Below are positions 47,609 to 57,300 of a stretch of DNA of 64,000 bases, piece after piece (within the stretch, counting starts at the first letter, position 1; every line of letters begins with the position of its first letter). Both the position numbers and the translations under genes were made by a program. Source of the DNA: Flavobacterium sp. CECT 9288. GTDB taxonomy: Bacteria > Bacteroidota > Bacteroidia > Flavobacteriales > Flavobacteriaceae. The stretch spans positions 868,001 to 932,000 of the forward strand of contig NZ_OU957226.1 in NCBI RefSeq assembly GCF_918731615.1. Reading direction: 5' to 3'. The notes under the pieces were generated by a model, which searched no databases, was not told the DNA's origin, and saw only the letters and a list, made by a program, of their open reading frames with translations.

Positions 47609-49159
47609 ATGATGATGGAACAAATAGAACATAAAACGGCTATAAGCTCAGAAGAAATTGACCGATGTATCGCTATTTTAGCACAACTGAATACTGATAC
47701 CGACCAAATATTTGATATCCCAAAAGAGCAACGAACGGCTTTAATCAAAGCGGCTGGAATGTTTTCCAGACCGGATCGTGACGAACTATCTCGAAGAAAA
47801 AAAGATGGAAAATTAGTAGCCAAACGTAAAAAAGAAAAGCAAGATAGAATCGCAAGGAAAGAGACCGGAATCCGACATGCACGAGAGGCCAGTGTGTTTA
47901 TGGCGCCCAAATTATTGGCGTACAATGATCTCGTAAACAAAGAACAATTAGAACTGGAAACGCCAAGAAATTGTTACGTATGTAAAACGGAGTTTACTAA
48001 AATGCACCATTTTTATGATACCATGTGTACGGATTGTGGTGATTTTAATTATGCTAAACGTTTCCAAACCGCCGATGTAAAGGGGCAAGTTGCTGTAATT
48101 ACTGGTTCTCGCTTAAAAATAGGCTATCACATTACGTTGATGCTTTTACGAGGAGGCGCAACCGTTATTGCTACCACTCGTTTCCCAGTTGATTCGGCTT
48201 TGCGTTTTTCTAAGGAAGACGATTTTATGGAGTGGGGACATCGGTTGAAAATTCATGGATTGGATTTACGACATATTCCGAGTGTGGAGATTTTTTGTAA
48301 TTTTATAGAGCAAAAGTACGAGCGTTTGGATATTTTAATTAATAATGCAGCCCAAACCGTGAGACGTCCTGCTGGATTCTATACGCATTTAATGGAAAAC
48401 GAGGAGCGTTCCATAGACACTTTACCGCAACACGCACAGGAGTTATTGCTGGATCATATTAATTGTTTGGATGAATTAAAAGTGTTGACTACTGGTTTTT
48501 CATCTAATGAGAATATGCCTGTAACTTGGCACGGACCAGAACCTGGAATTGGGTTGCGGGCATCCGCCAAATTATCGCAGATTCCGTATTCGTTTGACAA
48601 TGCCTTGGTAGCACAAGAAGTTTTTCCGGAAGGAGAACTCGATGCCGATTTACAGCAAGTAGATTTGCGAAAAACCAATAGCTGGCGCTTGCGATTGGGA
48701 CAAATAGAAACTACTGAAATGATCGAAGTGCAGTTGGTGAATTCCGTAGCACCATTTGTATTGTGTAATCGCCTTTCGGAAGTCATGAAGAAAGACAATA
48801 CGGGTAAAAAACACATCATTAATGTATCGGCTATGGAAGGGAAATTCCACCGCTTTTTCAAGGAAGACCGACATCCGCATACGAACATGGCAAAAGCCGC
48901 TTTGAATATGCTGACGCACACTTCCTCTGGAACTTTGGCAAAAGACGGAATTTTTATGAATGCAGTTGATACCGGTTGGGTTACCGATGAAGATCCCGCT
49001 GAATTGGCCAAAAGAAAACAGGAAGAGCAAGATTTCCAACCTCCTTTAGATATTGTAGATGGCGCTGCAAGAGTTATGGATCCGCTATTTGACGGCATCA
49101 ATACCGGTAAACATTGGTGCGGTAAGTTTTTAAAAGATTACAATCCTATTCCTTGGTAG
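47609..49159 (+). CDS. SDR-family oxidoreductase with N-terminal zinc-finger extension
   Basis: 516 residues. The first 170 residues are an extension with a charged segment ([19 protein letters not shown]) and a four-cysteine ribbon, CYVCKTEF...CTDCGDF (about 121-148). The SDR Rossmann domain follows: [13 protein letters not shown] (about 168-180), NNAAQTV (about 247), and a C-terminal half where a Ser in INVSAMEG and an [10 protein letters not shown] helix (about 430) stand for the active site; the canonical Tyr-x3-Lys is not evident. The protein is unusual among SDRs in length and finger. It could bind RNA or protein. Confidence 0.85.
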   Translation: MMMEQIEHKTAISSEEIDRCIAILAQLNTDTDQIFDIPKEQRTALIKAAGMFSRPDRDELSRRKKDGKLVAKRKKEKQDRIARKETGIRHAREASVFMAPKLLAYNDLVNKEQLELETPRNCYVCKTEFTKMHHFYDTMCTDCGDFNYAKRFQTADVKGQVAVITGSRLKIGYHITLMLLRGGATVIATTRFPVDSALRFSKEDDFMEWGHRLKIHGLDLRHIPSVEIFCNFIEQKYERLDILINNAAQTVRRPAGFYTHLMENEERSIDTLPQHAQELLLDHINCLDELKVLTTGFSSNENMPVTWHGPEPGIGLRASAKLSQIPYSFDNALVAQEVFPEGELDADLQQVDLRKTNSWRLRLGQIETTEMIEVQLVNSVAPFVLCNRLSEVMKKDNTGKKHIINVSAMEGKFHRFFKEDRHPHTNMAKAALNMLTHTSSGTLAKDGIFMNAVDTGWVTDEDPAELAKRKQEEQDFQPPLDIVDGAARVMDPLFDGINTGKHWCGKFLKDYNPIPW

Positions 49160-49182
49160 ATAGTGGTTTACGTATTTTTTTT

Positions 49183-49208
49183 GAATGGTCTATAGAAATA
49201 GACCATTC
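49183..49208. terminator. Hairpin after the SDR gene
   Basis: GAATGGTCTAT (49183-49193), loop AGAA, ATAGACCATTC (49198-49208). The 11-bp stem is perfect, but the T-run is in front of it, so it may be a 3' stabiliser or an inefficient terminator. Confidence 0.6.
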
Positions 49209-49301
49209 ATCGATAGTTACTCCATCCTATATCTAAATATTTATTTTCTTGTAGATCATTGAATTAATTTTACAATGTTGATTATTTAAAAGGAAATAGA
49301 T

Positions 49302-51905
49302 ATGATTAAAATTCTACATTGTCAAGGACCAAGAGCATTTTTGTTTTTTTTGCTACTTTTAACCACTACATCAAGTGCACAAGATATACCCTTTAATTGT
49401 GATTTCAATGCGTATTTGATTCAAAATAATGATGTGTTTGCTATTGATTTGGCTTCGGGAAATTCTATTTCGGTAGCACAAAATATTACAACTGGAAGTA
49501 TAAATGGAGCAGGTTATAATGCTAAGGATGGATATATTTGGGGCTATTTAACCTCTCCTTCTAAATCTATAGTTAGGATTGGTAAAAATTTTAACACCAC
49601 CATTTACACCATTAGCGCATTACCTGATGCGAGTAGATTTGTAGGTGATGTGAGTCCAGATGGTATTTATTTTTTTAAATCTGGTGGGAGTACCTATTAC
49701 AAAATTGATTTGGATCCAGCCTCACAATCTTATTTGCAGTATTTAGGTTCTTTTGAATTATCACAAGGCATCAATGTTCACGATTGGGCTTTCAATGCTG
49801 TTGACGGTAATTTATATACTGTGGAACAAGCTACTAATATATTGTATCGTGTTAATCCATTAAATGGAGTAGTTACAAATTTAGGAGTTGTACCGGCAAT
49901 GTTAGGTAATAATTATACCTATGGAGCTGTATATTTTGATTTAGCAGGAAGTTTTTATGTGTCTGCTAATCAAACAGGGACCGTTTATGTGATCCGTGAT
50001 GTTAAAGATTTAGATGGTGTAATTGGGATGAATTCTAATTTATTTGCCTTTGGTCCATCAAGTTCAAGTAATGATGGAGCACGATGCCCAACTGCTCCAG
50101 TACCGCAAGAAATTTGCGATAACGGGATTGATGATGATGGCGATAATTTGATTGATTGCGATGATCCATCTTGTTCAGGATATGCTAGTTGTCCTGTTTA
50201 TAATGCTTCAATTTCTGGAGCTAATGAAGGTGGATTAGAGAGTAACAATAGATTGGCAGAACAAATTAACAAACGAAATTTTAATAGAGTAAAAACAGCG
50301 TACAAGTTTGATGTTGCCACAGCAAGAAAAGTTACAAAACCAAGTTTATTTTCTAGAAAGGCATCGGGTACAGTACTCAAAGATTTTATTCCATTTGGTG
50401 TTATTAATGAGCAATCAGTAGTAGAGTCTACTCCTACAGATTTACTTTCTATTACCAATGCATCCGAAGTATACTCAGTAGATTACATTAAAAATAATAA
50501 AACAATTGCCTCTATTCTCGCCTTGAAAACAAATAATGGCGTGTATGAACATACTAAGTTTATTTGCGATAGATTGTTAGGAGCACAAATTCTTTCAGTA
50601 TCAACTATAGAAATTAACGAGCAGCCTTTTATCAAAACGATTATAAAAAATGCAGATAATAGTATTGAGTATGTATTGAGTTTCTCTGCTAAGAAAGTAA
50701 ATACAGATGCGAATTATGCGCTAGAAAGCCATTGGAATCTTGATAAATATGAAAAGAATATTGGCTTTTATAATTTTCAAATTTGGACAAATTCAATCGA
50801 TGATTTGTTTAAAATAGGGCAAGAAGTTGTTAATTTAATTCAAAAACAAAAACCAATTATTGGTTATACCTTATCAGAGCCACCAACAGTATTCGTCAAA
50901 AAAGGAAGATATAGCAACGGAAACTTGGAGTTACAAGTTATCAATACAAATGCTACAAGCGCCGTAACTTTTGATGGAGGTTTGAGAAAAACAGAAACCA
51001 GTATTGAGCAAAAAATAAACAGTTCTATTAATTTGAATAAAAAATATGTAACGGATATTGTGGTGCCAACGGGTAATTTGTTTGACATTGGATTTAGAAT
51101 AGGGGATGGGGTTGCCACTCCAGATGATTTATTCTTGTCTGATGGACCTTGGGGAATTGACGCACCAGCAAGTACAACGACCGTAACTAATTATACTGTA
51201 GGCGTAAATACACGAGAGTATGATGCTGGAAGTTTTCCTGTAGAGCGCAATATAAGCCTTACAGCTACCACTACAGATTATGTTTCAGCTTATAGAGCGC
51301 TAACTCCTAGGTTTAAAGCAGTAGATTTATCAACATATAAAAGTTTGCATTTGCGTGGTAAAGGTACAGGTATCCTAGAAATAGTTTTTGTAAAAAATAG
51401 TATTGCAAACTGGGAACAACAGTACAAAGCAACAATTACTCTTACTGGAGATTTACAGGATTTTGCCATACCGTTTACAGCATTTGTTTCTAGTACAGGA
51501 AATCCATTAGTTTTGAATGACATAAAAACAATAGTGTTTAAAATGACTACTCTTGATGGGAAACCAACAGTAAAAGAGATGGATTTACAAACCATTCAAT
51601 TTTCTAAGAATCTCACATTAGACACAGCAGAATTTGATTTGGCATCACAAGGAAACAAAGTGTCGATATCGCCAAACCCAATAGATGATAATTCGAAACT
51701 GCGTTTTACAGCAACGGATGCAGAAAGAGTTGCAATAGAAATTTATAATATAAATGGAAAGTTAGTTTCCACCATTTACCACGATACTCAAGTAGGAAAT
51801 AATGAAGTTCAGATTTCAAAATCAATGTTGACTTCAGGTATTTATTTTAGTAAAATAATCAGCTCTACTTCATCCTATGAAGTTGTAAAAATAATTGTTA
51901 AGTGA
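49302..51905 (+). CDS. T9SS-secreted surface protein with DUF6923-like propeller
   Basis: 867 residues with a signal peptide (ending SSAQD). Residues 25-260 form a propeller-like domain (IPFNCDFNAYLIQNNDVFAIDL, INGAGYNAKDGYIWGYL), resembling DUF6923. Next comes a metal-binding motif, EICDNGIDDDGDNLIDCDD (about 269-287), like MopE repeats. The region 610-770 is a lectin-like beta sandwich (YKSLHLRGKGTGILEIVFVK). The end, SISPNPIDDNSKLRF to EVVKIIVK, is a Por/T9SS type A sorting domain, so the protein passes the outer membrane and is fixed to the surface or released. Confidence 0.88.
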   Translation: MIKILHCQGPRAFLFFLLLLTTTSSAQDIPFNCDFNAYLIQNNDVFAIDLASGNSISVAQNITTGSINGAGYNAKDGYIWGYLTSPSKSIVRIGKNFNTTIYTISALPDASRFVGDVSPDGIYFFKSGGSTYYKIDLDPASQSYLQYLGSFELSQGINVHDWAFNAVDGNLYTVEQATNILYRVNPLNGVVTNLGVVPAMLGNNYTYGAVYFDLAGSFYVSANQTGTVYVIRDVKDLDGVIGMNSNLFAFGPSSSSNDGARCPTAPVPQEICDNGIDDDGDNLIDCDDPSCSGYASCPVYNASISGANEGGLESNNRLAEQINKRNFNRVKTAYKFDVATARKVTKPSLFSRKASGTVLKDFIPFGVINEQSVVESTPTDLLSITNASEVYSVDYIKNNKTIASILALKTNNGVYEHTKFICDRLLGAQILSVSTIEINEQPFIKTIIKNADNSIEYVLSFSAKKVNTDANYALESHWNLDKYEKNIGFYNFQIWTNSIDDLFKIGQEVVNLIQKQKPIIGYTLSEPPTVFVKKGRYSNGNLELQVINTNATSAVTFDGGLRKTETSIEQKINSSINLNKKYVTDIVVPTGNLFDIGFRIGDGVATPDDLFLSDGPWGIDAPASTTTVTNYTVGVNTREYDAGSFPVERNISLTATTTDYVSAYRALTPRFKAVDLSTYKSLHLRGKGTGILEIVFVKNSIANWEQQYKATITLTGDLQDFAIPFTAFVSSTGNPLVLNDIKTIVFKMTTLDGKPTVKEMDLQTIQFSKNLTLDTAEFDLASQGNKVSISPNPIDDNSKLRFTATDAERVAIEIYNINGKLVSTIYHDTQVGNNEVQISKSMLTSGIYFSKIISSTSSYEVVKIIVK

Positions 51906-51952
51906 TTTTGTTAAATAGTTTTTAGTTAGTTTTTTTTTTTTAGTTAGTTAGT

Positions 51953-51982
51953 AAAATGGCTGTATTGTTGTACAGCCATTTT
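51953..51982 (+). terminator. Terminator after the T9SS-secreted protein gene
   Basis: AAAATGGCTGTA (51953-51964) pairs with TACAGCCATTTT (51971-51982), followed by ATTTTT. Confidence 0.87.
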
Positions 51983-52036
51983 ATTTTTAAAATTATTTAC
52001 TGTTAGAGCATAAAAACATAAAGTTGCATTATTAAA

Positions 52037-53608
52037 TTAATCGTTTACTCTAAATCGCTTTAATTCAGCTACTGGTTCAATTGCATGGTAGCCTTTCCAT
52101 ATTTTAGGGTCGTATGATTTTAAGGCTACAATGTTGAATTCATTCTCAACAACTTTTGCAACATCAGCATCTGTTACAAGGGAATGTGATAGATTTAAAA
52201 ATTCAGTTTTAGTTAAAGAGTTGCCTTCAAATTTTATGTCTAATGATAGAATGTCTTTGTCCTCTTTTGTGATTTCAATAAATTTCAAAGGTCGGTTTAC
52301 ATAAAAATAATTGCCATTTTCTTCAGAGGCATAATGCAAGTAGTAATTCTTGTTTTCAGATTTTTTGCGAAACATTAAAATTCCTTTTTTAGTATTCTGA
52401 GCTACTTTAATGCCTAAAAGCCATTTTAAATTAACATTGTTAAGTTTCTCTCCCTCATCAAGTTGGTATTCAGCTCTAAGAACGGCATAGTCAGACTCAT
52501 TAATGTAGAGTTTACCTGTAAATTTTGCATTGCCTTTTTTTGGTGAAAATGAAAGTACAAATGCATAATCGTTATCCTCTGTAAAAGTAGTTCCTTCAAA
52601 CTTGTAACGGTACAGTTCTGGGTTATTGATAAAATCATGCTCAGAAGATTTCCCTAAATTATTGTTCTGGATGAATTGTGTTAAATTGTATTTTGTGGTT
52701 GTAAGCAGCGTACTTTGATCTGTTTTTTTATTTTTTGTTTTCTTTTTATTGAAATCTTTCCGCAATGAAATGGTGTCTTGGGAACCAAAAAGTCCACTTT
52801 TAATGCGGTAATACTTAGTAGAATCTAAGTGTTTTAGCATTGTTTTTATGCCTATTTGTTTCAACTCTTCTGATGAGGTTGCACTTCCTTCATTTTTGAG
52901 AACCGTTGCTTTGAGAACGTTCATTTTATGTGATACAAATGACTTACTGTCTTTTTTAATAGTATGAGTAAATAAATTACACAACATGTCTGTGTACTCT
53001 TTTGGAGGTGATTTAACTAAGGTATTTGTGAAGTTTTGTATATCACTATTTACTTGTTTGAGCGCTTGTTTTGAAAAACCTGTAGACTTATTTACATCAA
53101 CTACAATTTCCTGAGGATTGGTCGCTGTTGATTTTCGCACAAATAGCATGTCTTTGATGGGATTATCGGTATTGCTGTAATTCAAAGAAAGATTTGCTTT
53201 AACGGTAGCCATGATTGAATAAGGATTTGGTTTTTCACCATTTACTTGTACATCATCTAATTCAAAAATAGTAGGAGTCATGGCTATTATGTAATCTAGT
53301 TTTGATAATTGACTTACTTTAACTTCAAGATTTTTGTAGCCTAGATAGGTAATGGTTAGTGTATTTTCGTCTTGAATTGCAGTTTCAGATAAGTTAAAAA
53401 AACCTTCGGCATTTGAGATCAAATGTTCTTTTTTATCAATATTGATGGTGGCGTAAGGTATGGGCTCTTTAGTAGTGGCATCAATTATTTTTACTGAAAT
53501 ATTTTGTGACCAAGAATATTGAAAAAACATAATCGTACTCAACAAGAGCAGGTATGGTATGAATTTAGATTTTTTTTTGATGGTTGCGTTTGCAGATTTT
53601 ACGTTCAT
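52037..53608 (-). CDS. CarboxypepD_reg-like domain outer-membrane protein
   Basis: 523 residues from the ATG at 53608; the frame runs to 53731 through the terminator hairpin and is not the true start. A signal peptide ends in YSWSQ. Residues about 35-115 are the carboxypeptidase-regulatory-like domain (ISVKIIDATTKEPIPYATINI...), as found in TonB-dependent and other surface proteins of Bacteroidota. The remaining part is beta-rich (FSPKKGNAKFTGKLYINESDYAVLRAEYQLDEG) and fits the family with no plug or barrel signature. Function unknown, probably in the outer membrane or periplasm. Confidence 0.82.
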   Translation of the reverse strand: MNVKSANATIKKKSKFIPYLLLLSTIMFFQYSWSQNISVKIIDATTKEPIPYATINIDKKEHLISNAEGFFNLSETAIQDENTLTITYLGYKNLEVKVSQLSKLDYIIAMTPTIFELDDVQVNGEKPNPYSIMATVKANLSLNYSNTDNPIKDMLFVRKSTATNPQEIVVDVNKSTGFSKQALKQVNSDIQNFTNTLVKSPPKEYTDMLCNLFTHTIKKDSKSFVSHKMNVLKATVLKNEGSATSSEELKQIGIKTMLKHLDSTKYYRIKSGLFGSQDTISLRKDFNKKKTKNKKTDQSTLLTTTKYNLTQFIQNNNLGKSSEHDFINNPELYRYKFEGTTFTEDNDYAFVLSFSPKKGNAKFTGKLYINESDYAVLRAEYQLDEGEKLNNVNLKWLLGIKVAQNTKKGILMFRKKSENKNYYLHYASEENGNYFYVNRPLKFIEITKEDKDILSLDIKFEGNSLTKTEFLNLSHSLVTDADVAKVVENEFNIVALKSYDPKIWKGYHAIEPVAELKRFRVND

Positions 53609-53718
53609 TTGAGTTGATTTACAGTTTGATGATTGAAATTGATTGTCAAATGTATACGTTATTTCAATACTCAAGTAGTATAATTGTGCTAATTTTCTGT
53701 TAATGTATCCATACGAAA

Positions 53719-53761
53719 AACCCCATCCCAAGTTACGATTATGAACTTGGGGTGGGGTTTG
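53719..53761 (-). terminator. Strong terminator upstream of the CarboxypepD_reg gene
   Basis: AAACCCCATCCCAAGTT (53719-53735) pairs with AACTTGGGGTGGGGTTT (53745-53761), one G-T pair only. On the minus strand it ends in a T-run and can stop transcripts coming from 54038-54700. Confidence 0.85.
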
Positions 53762-54037
53762 TTGAGTTTTTCTTTGTGAGTATGTTTGTGAGCGAAAAGT
53801 TGGATATTTGCGTAGTATAAGGAAGAACTATTTCATTTCCGAAGGGCGGTTACTTGTTTTTTGGGCAACTAATGCAATGTAGCGTTATGCGTGTATGAGA
53901 TGATTTTTTTAGCCGCAACATTGGGTTTTGCCACCCAATCGATAGCAAACATCCAAAAAAAATTATCCTAAAGGCAAAGCCAACTTCATATTAATTTTAC
54001 ACCCGCCATATTGCCATACGGCGGTTATGTGCCGTTA
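53762..54037. other. Non-coding, repeat-bearing spacer
   Basis: It holds a perfect hairpin ATTGGGT-TTTGCC-ACCCAAT (about 53924-53943), a second CGCC...GGCG hairpin near 54004-54026, and GTTATGCGTG / GTTATGTGCC segments. These resemble decayed cassette ends, but no matched boundary repeats were found. No gene is seen. Confidence 0.35.
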
Positions 54038-54700
54038 TTATTTTTGAAGTTCATTGTCAATTTCTTTAATAAGCTCATATGCCTCTGGTTTTGTGTTTTG
54101 GTCATAAACCCTTATGTTATTCTTACCTAGTTTGACAAGAAATTCTATTGTCTTTTTAAATTTTGGGTCTGCATACATTTTTTCTTCAGGCTTATCTGCA
54201 TTTTCTATCATTTTGTCAAAACACTTAAACAGAAAATCATTATAAATTTTATTAACTTCGTTAACTGCCGGTAGATATATTTGGTAATAATTTAAGATTT
54301 TCTGTTTTAATTTTTCGTCTTCAATGTAGCCTATTTTGCCACTTGACTTAAAACCTTCATAATTACCAATACTCATTATTTGTCCATGTGAATAAATTGG
54401 AAAATCAACCACATTTTTAGACTTATAAATACTGTCAAGTTGGAGAGTAGTTAGTGCTAAAATTTTTTCATAGCCTTTGTTTGAATTTTGGTATCCTTTC
54501 TTTTCAATGTCGATATTTTTTATGTCATTCTTAATATCATTCTTTAAATTACCAAGAAACACGGCTACTTCTTCTTGTTGATGTCTGTGTTCACTCCAAC
54601 TGTGTAACCATATTGAAAGTGTTACAGCAAAAACAATTATGAAAATTTCCATTATGATTTCTTTTGATTTCTCTCCCAAAGTGTGTTCTTTATTTGTCAT
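54038..54700 (-). CDS. DUF6090-like single-pass membrane protein
   Basis: 220 residues from the ATG at 54700 (MTNKEHTLGEKSKEII); an upstream start at 54745 adds 15 lysine-rich residues. One transmembrane helix (about 15-33, EIFIIVFAVTLSIWLHSW) is followed by SEHRHQQEEVAVFLGNLKNDI, the DUF6090 pattern (membrane helix then W-x-x-x-R, charged coiled coil). The rest is alpha-helical. Function unknown. It sits alone with atypical spacer sequence on both sides, which suggests acquired DNA. Confidence 0.72.
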   Translation of the reverse strand: MTNKEHTLGEKSKEIIMEIFIIVFAVTLSIWLHSWSEHRHQQEEVAVFLGNLKNDIKNDIKNIDIEKKGYQNSNKGYEKILALTTLQLDSIYKSKNVVDFPIYSHGQIMSIGNYEGFKSSGKIGYIEDEKLKQKILNYYQIYLPAVNEVNKIYNDFLFKCFDKMIENADKPEEKMYADPKFKKTIEFLVKLGKNNIRVYDQNTKPEAYELIKEIDNELQK

Positions 54701-54810
54701 GGTTTTGTAAATTTTTTTGGTGTGTTTTTTTACTTCTTCTTGCATATAGTTTTGGTTAAAATATTGTTCCTTTAATTTGTCTATTCGTTCATTTTTTTAA
54801 ACTGTTTTTG

Positions 54811-54882
54811 CAACTTGTATATTGATTTCATGAGATCAATTCAATCTTCCATTATCAATACGTATAAGTCTGACAAAAATCA
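54811..54882. other. Sequence shared with the right border of the cassette array
   Basis: CAACTTGTATAT at 54811-54822, then GTATAAGTCTGACAAAAATC about 40 bases later. At 38801-38832 the same two parts are joined (CAACTTGTATATAG then GTCTGACAAAATC). Both lie just upstream of a minus-strand accessory gene. Confidence 0.45.
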
Positions 54883-54987
54883 AAAATTAAATTTCTCAAA
54901 AATATATAAAATAAACTACAAAACACCAATCGGTCTTTTAATTCAATGTAATTTTTCTCAAGTCAAAAAATAGTTTTATGCAAAAAA

Positions 54988-55023
54988 AAATCCACAACAA
55001 AATCAAAATTTTGTTGTGGATTT
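54988..55023 (-). terminator. Terminator after the ABC-F gene
   Basis: AAATCCACAACAAAAT (54988-55003) pairs perfectly with ATTTTGTTGTGGATTT (55008-55023), a 16-bp stem downstream of the minus-strand ABC-F stop. Confidence 0.88.
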
Positions 55024-55076
55024 AATCCTGAATAGTAATAATTTTCGAAGCTGCAAACTGCAACTGAATACTAATT

Positions 55077-56939
55077 TTAACCTTCCATTTTGGCGCTTAA
55101 TTCAAACCAACGTTCTTCTTTAAGTTCCATCTTTTGGATGAGGTTTTGCAATTCATTTCCTTTTTTCTCAATATCAGCATCCGTAATTTTCCCATCCGAA
55201 AAAAGTTGCTCAATAGCTACTTTTTGAATCTCTAAATCTTTTATTTCTCGTTCTATTTTCTGGAATTCTTTTTGCTCATTAAAAGTCAAATTTCCAGTTG
55301 GATTGTTTTGTTTCCAGTCTTTCTTTTCGGCTTTGTTTTCCTCTTTTTGAGCAACATCAGCACTGTCTTCATAGGCTCTAAAATCAGAGTAGTTTCCTGG
55401 AAAATCTTCCACAACACCGTTCCCTCTAAAAATGAATAAGTGATCCACAATTTTGTCCATAAAGTATCTATCGTGAGAAACCACTAAAAGACAACCTGGA
55501 TAATCTAGTAAAAAACTCTCTAATACATTAAGTGTTACAATGTCCAAATCATTCGTTGGTTCATCCAGAATCAAAAAGTTCGGATTCTGAATCAAAACGG
55601 TACACAGATACAAACGTTTCAACTCACCACCGCTCAATCGGTCTACAAAGTCGTATTGTTTTTTGGCATCAAATAAAAAGCGTTCTAATAATTGTGATGC
55701 CGAAATCAATTTTCCTTTCATCAAAGGGATAAATTCCCCGTATTCCTTAATGACATCTATAACGCGCTGTCCTGGTTTTGGGTTGATTCCGCTTTGCGTA
55801 TAGTAGCCTACTTTTATGGTTTCACCCACCACTACTTTTCCGCCATCAAGTGGTAAAGTACCAGTCAATAAATTCAAGAAAGTCGATTTTCCTGTTCCGT
55901 TTTTACCAATGATTCCAATGCGTTCACCACGTTGAAAATCAAAACTAAAGTTATCCATGATTACATGGTCCTTGAATTTTTTAGAAATTTTGTGAAGCTC
56001 AATAATCTTGCTTCCCATGCGTTCCATGTTAATTTCAAGCTCTACTTTGTTTTCACGGCGTCTGCTTTGTGCTTTTTCTTTGATTTCATAAAAATCATCC
56101 TGACGCGATTTTGATTTGGTCGTTCTCGCTTTTGGCTGACGGCGCATCCATTCTAATTCTTTAACAAAAAGATTCTGTGCTTTATCAACACTAGAATTTT
56201 CTGAGGCAATTCGTTCCTCTTTTTTCTCTAAATAATACGAGTAATTTCCTTTGTATTGGTATAATTTTCCGTTGTCTAGTTCTATAATTTCATTACACAC
56301 ACGCTCTAAGAAAAAACGGTCGTGCGTCACCATGAATAGGGTAATATTTTCTTTGGCAAAGTAACTTTCGAGCCATTCAATCATTTCTAAATCCAAGTGA
56401 TTCGTAGGTTCATCAAGAATTAACAAATCAGGACGATTGATCAAAATGATGGCTAGTGATAGACGTTTTTTTTGTCCACCCGAAAGGTTTTTTACTTTAA
56501 GCTTGAAATTTTCTAATTTCAATTTAAACAAAATTTGCTTGTATTGTGTTTCAAAATCCCACGCATTATGCTGATCCATACCATCAAAAGCTTTTTGGTA
56601 CGCCTCTTCGTCTTCGGGGTTTTCCAATGCTTTTTCGTAGGCTTCAATGACTTTTAGCGTTTCATTATCAGAGGCAAAAATGCTTTCTTCAATAGTCAAT
56701 TCGTCTTGTAAATTATTGTTTTGGGACAAAAACGCCATTTTAATCCCTTTTCTAAGCACAACTTGGCCAGAATCTGCTTCTTCAAGACCATTGATAATGC
56801 TCATGATCGTGGTTTTTCCAGAACCGTTTTTGGCAATGAAAGCTATTTTTTGGTCTTTGTTTATTCCGAAAGAAATGTCTTTAAACAAGGTTCTTTCTCC
56901 AAATGATTTCGATATGTTTTCTACTGAAAGGTAATTCAC
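55077..56939 (-). CDS. ABC-F family ATPase (Uup/EttA-like)
   Basis: 620 residues from the GTG at 56939 (reading NYLSVENISKSFGERTLF next), the start that fits the family; an ATG at 56966 adds nine residues. Two ABC ATPase domains lie in tandem without membrane helices: Walker A AKNGSGKTT (about 37) and GKNGTGKST (about 345), signatures LSGGQKKR and LSGGELKR, and an arginine-rich linker (RQPKARTTKSKSRQDDF, about 270-286). A coiled-coil C-terminus (about 550-620) resembles Uup. ABC-F proteins act on the ribosome or on branched DNA. Confidence 0.93.
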   Translation of the reverse strand: MNYLSVENISKSFGERTLFKDISFGINKDQKIAFIAKNGSGKTTIMSIINGLEEADSGQVVLRKGIKMAFLSQNNNLQDELTIEESIFASDNETLKVIEAYEKALENPEDEEAYQKAFDGMDQHNAWDFETQYKQILFKLKLENFKLKVKNLSGGQKKRLSLAIILINRPDLLILDEPTNHLDLEMIEWLESYFAKENITLFMVTHDRFFLERVCNEIIELDNGKLYQYKGNYSYYLEKKEERIASENSSVDKAQNLFVKELEWMRRQPKARTTKSKSRQDDFYEIKEKAQSRRRENKVELEINMERMGSKIIELHKISKKFKDHVIMDNFSFDFQRGERIGIIGKNGTGKSTFLNLLTGTLPLDGGKVVVGETIKVGYYTQSGINPKPGQRVIDVIKEYGEFIPLMKGKLISASQLLERFLFDAKKQYDFVDRLSGGELKRLYLCTVLIQNPNFLILDEPTNDLDIVTLNVLESFLLDYPGCLLVVSHDRYFMDKIVDHLFIFRGNGVVEDFPGNYSDFRAYEDSADVAQKEENKAEKKDWKQNNPTGNLTFNEQKEFQKIEREIKDLEIQKVAIEQLFSDGKITDADIEKKGNELQNLIQKMELKEERWFELSAKMEG

Positions 56940-57300
56940 AAGTGTATTTTTTTTGCAAAAGTACATTATTAAATGCCCATTTACCAATTGTTTAATGCAA
57001 TCCTATGGCTGAATGAAGTAATATTCTTTAATTAGAATGGTATTGTTGACTCTTAAGTTTAGGAAGTGGCTTTTTCAATAGGAATTGTTTTAGAGAATGC
57101 TAATTGATCTAAACACAATTTTCGCCTGGTCATCAGTTATATTTTAAAATTAAAATAGTTATGGAGATAAAAGACCTTGGTAAAGAAACTCTTTTTCTGG
57201 AAAGAAATTTTTGCGAGCAATAGTACTTGACAATTTACCAGAGTTTGAGGTACTCTAAAATATCTTTGTATATTTGGAATCAAACAGTCAATACATTACA
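56940..57300. promoter_or_regulatory. Divergent promoter region, tandem -7 motifs before ndh
   Basis: A 360-base gap between divergent genes. TATCTTTG (57261-57268) and TATATTTG (57269-57276) lie back to back, with TTG at 57245-57247, 21 bases before the second. Nothing else was seen. Confidence 0.45.

Noticed and set aside
53609-53731. Longer start of the CarboxypepD_reg protein
   Set aside because: It would run into the terminator hairpin, and the signal peptide begins after the ATG at 53608.
53880-54745. DUF6090-like gene at 54 kb as a tenth cassette
   Set aside because: Hairpins and a border-like sequence are present, but no matched inverted ends flank the gene.
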